Source of the DNA: Glaciecola sp964418575
Lineage (GTDB): Bacteria; Pseudomonadota; Gammaproteobacteria; Enterobacterales; Alteromonadaceae
NCBI GenBank assembly: GCA_964418575.1
Contig: CAYQMI010000019.1
Span: 1 to 43,795 of the forward strand
Direction of reading: 5' to 3'
DNA: 43,795 bases
The notes below the pieces were generated by a model that saw only the letters and a list, made by a program, of their open reading frames with translations, was not told the origin of the DNA and made no database searches. This document shows, in pieces, positions 43,223-43,795 of the stretch; the first letter of the stretch is position 1; the number at the start of each line of letters is the position of its first letter. The translations under genes were made by a program, and so were the position numbers.

Positions 43223-43471
43223 TTAAAATAAGCTACCTTGATTAAAATGCGTCTCGCTTTCTGCTTTTTTGTTTTTTCGTGCAAGGTAGGCTCGTTTTCG
43301 ACGAGTGCAGGCTTGAACAATAATTCGTTTAGTACTGTCATCTACCGACAGCCAGTGTAAGCGCTCTTCTCGACTCCTAAAACATCCCACACAATACCCA
43401 CGCGGCCCTGACTCACACACGCCAATGCAAGGACTCGGAATGTCGAAAAACTCAAGCTGATGCATATGCAC
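43223..43471 (-). CDS. DUF1289 small cysteine-rich protein
   Basis: This 82-residue protein carries the DUF1289 pattern SPCIGVCESGPRGYCVGCFRSREE with four cysteines, likely a small metal- or Fe-S-binding knuckle. A basic C-terminal stretch (CTRRKRAYLARKNKK) follows. Function is unknown. ATG at 43471 or two codons later (MHQ) are both possible. An inverted repeat CTGTACAAA/TTTGTACAG lies about 40 bases upstream. Confidence 0.85.
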   Translation of the reverse strand: MHMHQLEFFDIPSPCIGVCESGPRGYCVGCFRSREERLHWLSVDDSTKRIIVQACTRRKRAYLARKNKKAESETHFNQGSLF

Positions 43472-43508
43472 CTACTATTTGATAACGGACAAGCATTATA
43501 AACTTTGG

Positions 43509-43540
43509 CTGTACAAATACTATCCTGCGTTTTTGTACAG
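43509..43540. promoter_or_regulatory. Inverted repeat upstream of the DUF1289 gene
   Basis: CTGTACAAA (43509-43517) and its exact complement TTTGTACAG (43532-43540) are separated by 14 bases. The spacing does not fit a LexA box. It could be an operator for the DUF1289 gene or just a hairpin. No regulator is identified. Confidence 0.35.
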
Positions 43541-43577
43541 GGTCTTTTAATAAACCCTTACTTTACTAACCCACCCT

Positions 43578-43773
43578 CGTCATTCCCACGCAGGTGTAAT
43601 GCTGATCGCTTAAGCAACTTACTGTCATTGCCGCGGAGGCGGTAATCTCCTAATACAACAACTAGCACCCTTAAAGGCTGCAGATTTGAGCATTACAGCA
43701 ACATTTGGGAGTTTCCTGCCTTCGCAGGAATGACGCGGAGGCAGGAATGACGCGGAGGCAGGAATGACATGGT
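43578..43773. repeat. GTCATTCC-type palindromic element with a 17-bp tandem tail
   Basis: Left end GTCATTCCC (43579-43587), internal GTCATTGCCGCGG near 43624, right hairpin TTCCTGCcttcGCAGGAA ending in GGAATGAC (43727-43734). The unit GCAGGAATGACGCGGAG (17 bp) is repeated at 43724, 43741 and, partially, 43758. The stretch TTTGGGAGTTTCC matches the complement of the left arm of the element at 12264. No gene lies from 43472 to the window end. Confidence 0.75.
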
Positions 43774-43795
43774 TTGTGAGGCGAATATAACGATA

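Noticed and set aside
43509..43540. LexA box before the DUF1289 gene
   Set aside because: CTGT and ACAG halves are 32 bases end to end rather than 16, so it does not fit the SOS operator.

Overview
The window reads as the chromosome of a marine gammaproteobacterium, most likely of the order Alteromonadales (Alteromonas/Glaciecola-like). The evidence is the conserved gcvTHP, ubiI-ubiH-pepP-ygfB and ssrS-fau-rpiA-serA neighbourhoods, the moderately AT-rich coding sequence and the gene content. The genus cannot be fixed from the sequence alone. One scaffold gap of exactly 100 N lies at 12403-12502.

Layout. 1-1778: a truncated Fic-like fragment, a small membrane protein, a secreted thioredoxin-fold protein, and a palindromic intergenic element with a 43-bp tandem tail. 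1779-6468 (minus): the glycine cleavage operon gcvT-gcvH-gcvP. 6685-12199 (plus): a LysR regulator, a chemoreceptor, an unknown membrane protein and a secreted amidohydrolase. 12570-17470 (minus): an MliC-like lipoprotein, then ygfB-pepP-ubiH-ubiI. 17673-19601 (plus): a membrane GGDEF-EAL protein. 19598-34501 (minus): a complete assimilatory nitrate cluster. In transcription order it is nirB-nirD-nasA-cobA-trpD2-like, nasT-nasS, then nrtA-nrtB-nrtD-porin. 34857-35405 (plus): mobA. 35501-35685: 6S RNA. 35841-40382 (plus): rbsK, nucleoside hydrolase, fau, rpiA and serA. 40485-43471 (minus): two tandem DUF481 proteins, an HDOD protein and a DUF1289 protein. The window ends in another palindromic repeat with a tandem tail.

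The nitrate cluster is the best-resolved system. Nitrate would cross the outer membrane through the porin, be captured by NrtA, imported by NrtB/NrtD, reduced to nitrite by NasA and to ammonium by NirBD. CobA supplies siroheme precursor and MobA the molybdenum guanine dinucleotide cofactor. Both structural transcripts have a sigma-54 type -24/-12 promoter, an upstream NtrC-like site, and a leader RNA. Each leader has two hexaloop hairpins with A at loop position 1 and G at position 4, the signature recognised by ANTAR proteins. The 3' arm of the second hairpin overlaps the 5' arm of a strong intrinsic terminator. NasT (receiver plus ANTAR) and NasS (cytoplasmic NrtA-like sensor) are encoded between the two units, so the sequence shows a nearly complete two-layer circuit: nitrogen limitation for initiation, nitrate for readthrough.

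Other notable points are a candidate tandem MetJ operator before serA, a perfect 84-bp palindrome after serA, a nucleoside-ribose salvage set (nucleoside hydrolase, ribokinase, RpiA) downstream of 6S RNA, the absence of zapA from its usual place beside ygfB, and three palindromic intergenic elements that all carry tandem repeats on their right side.
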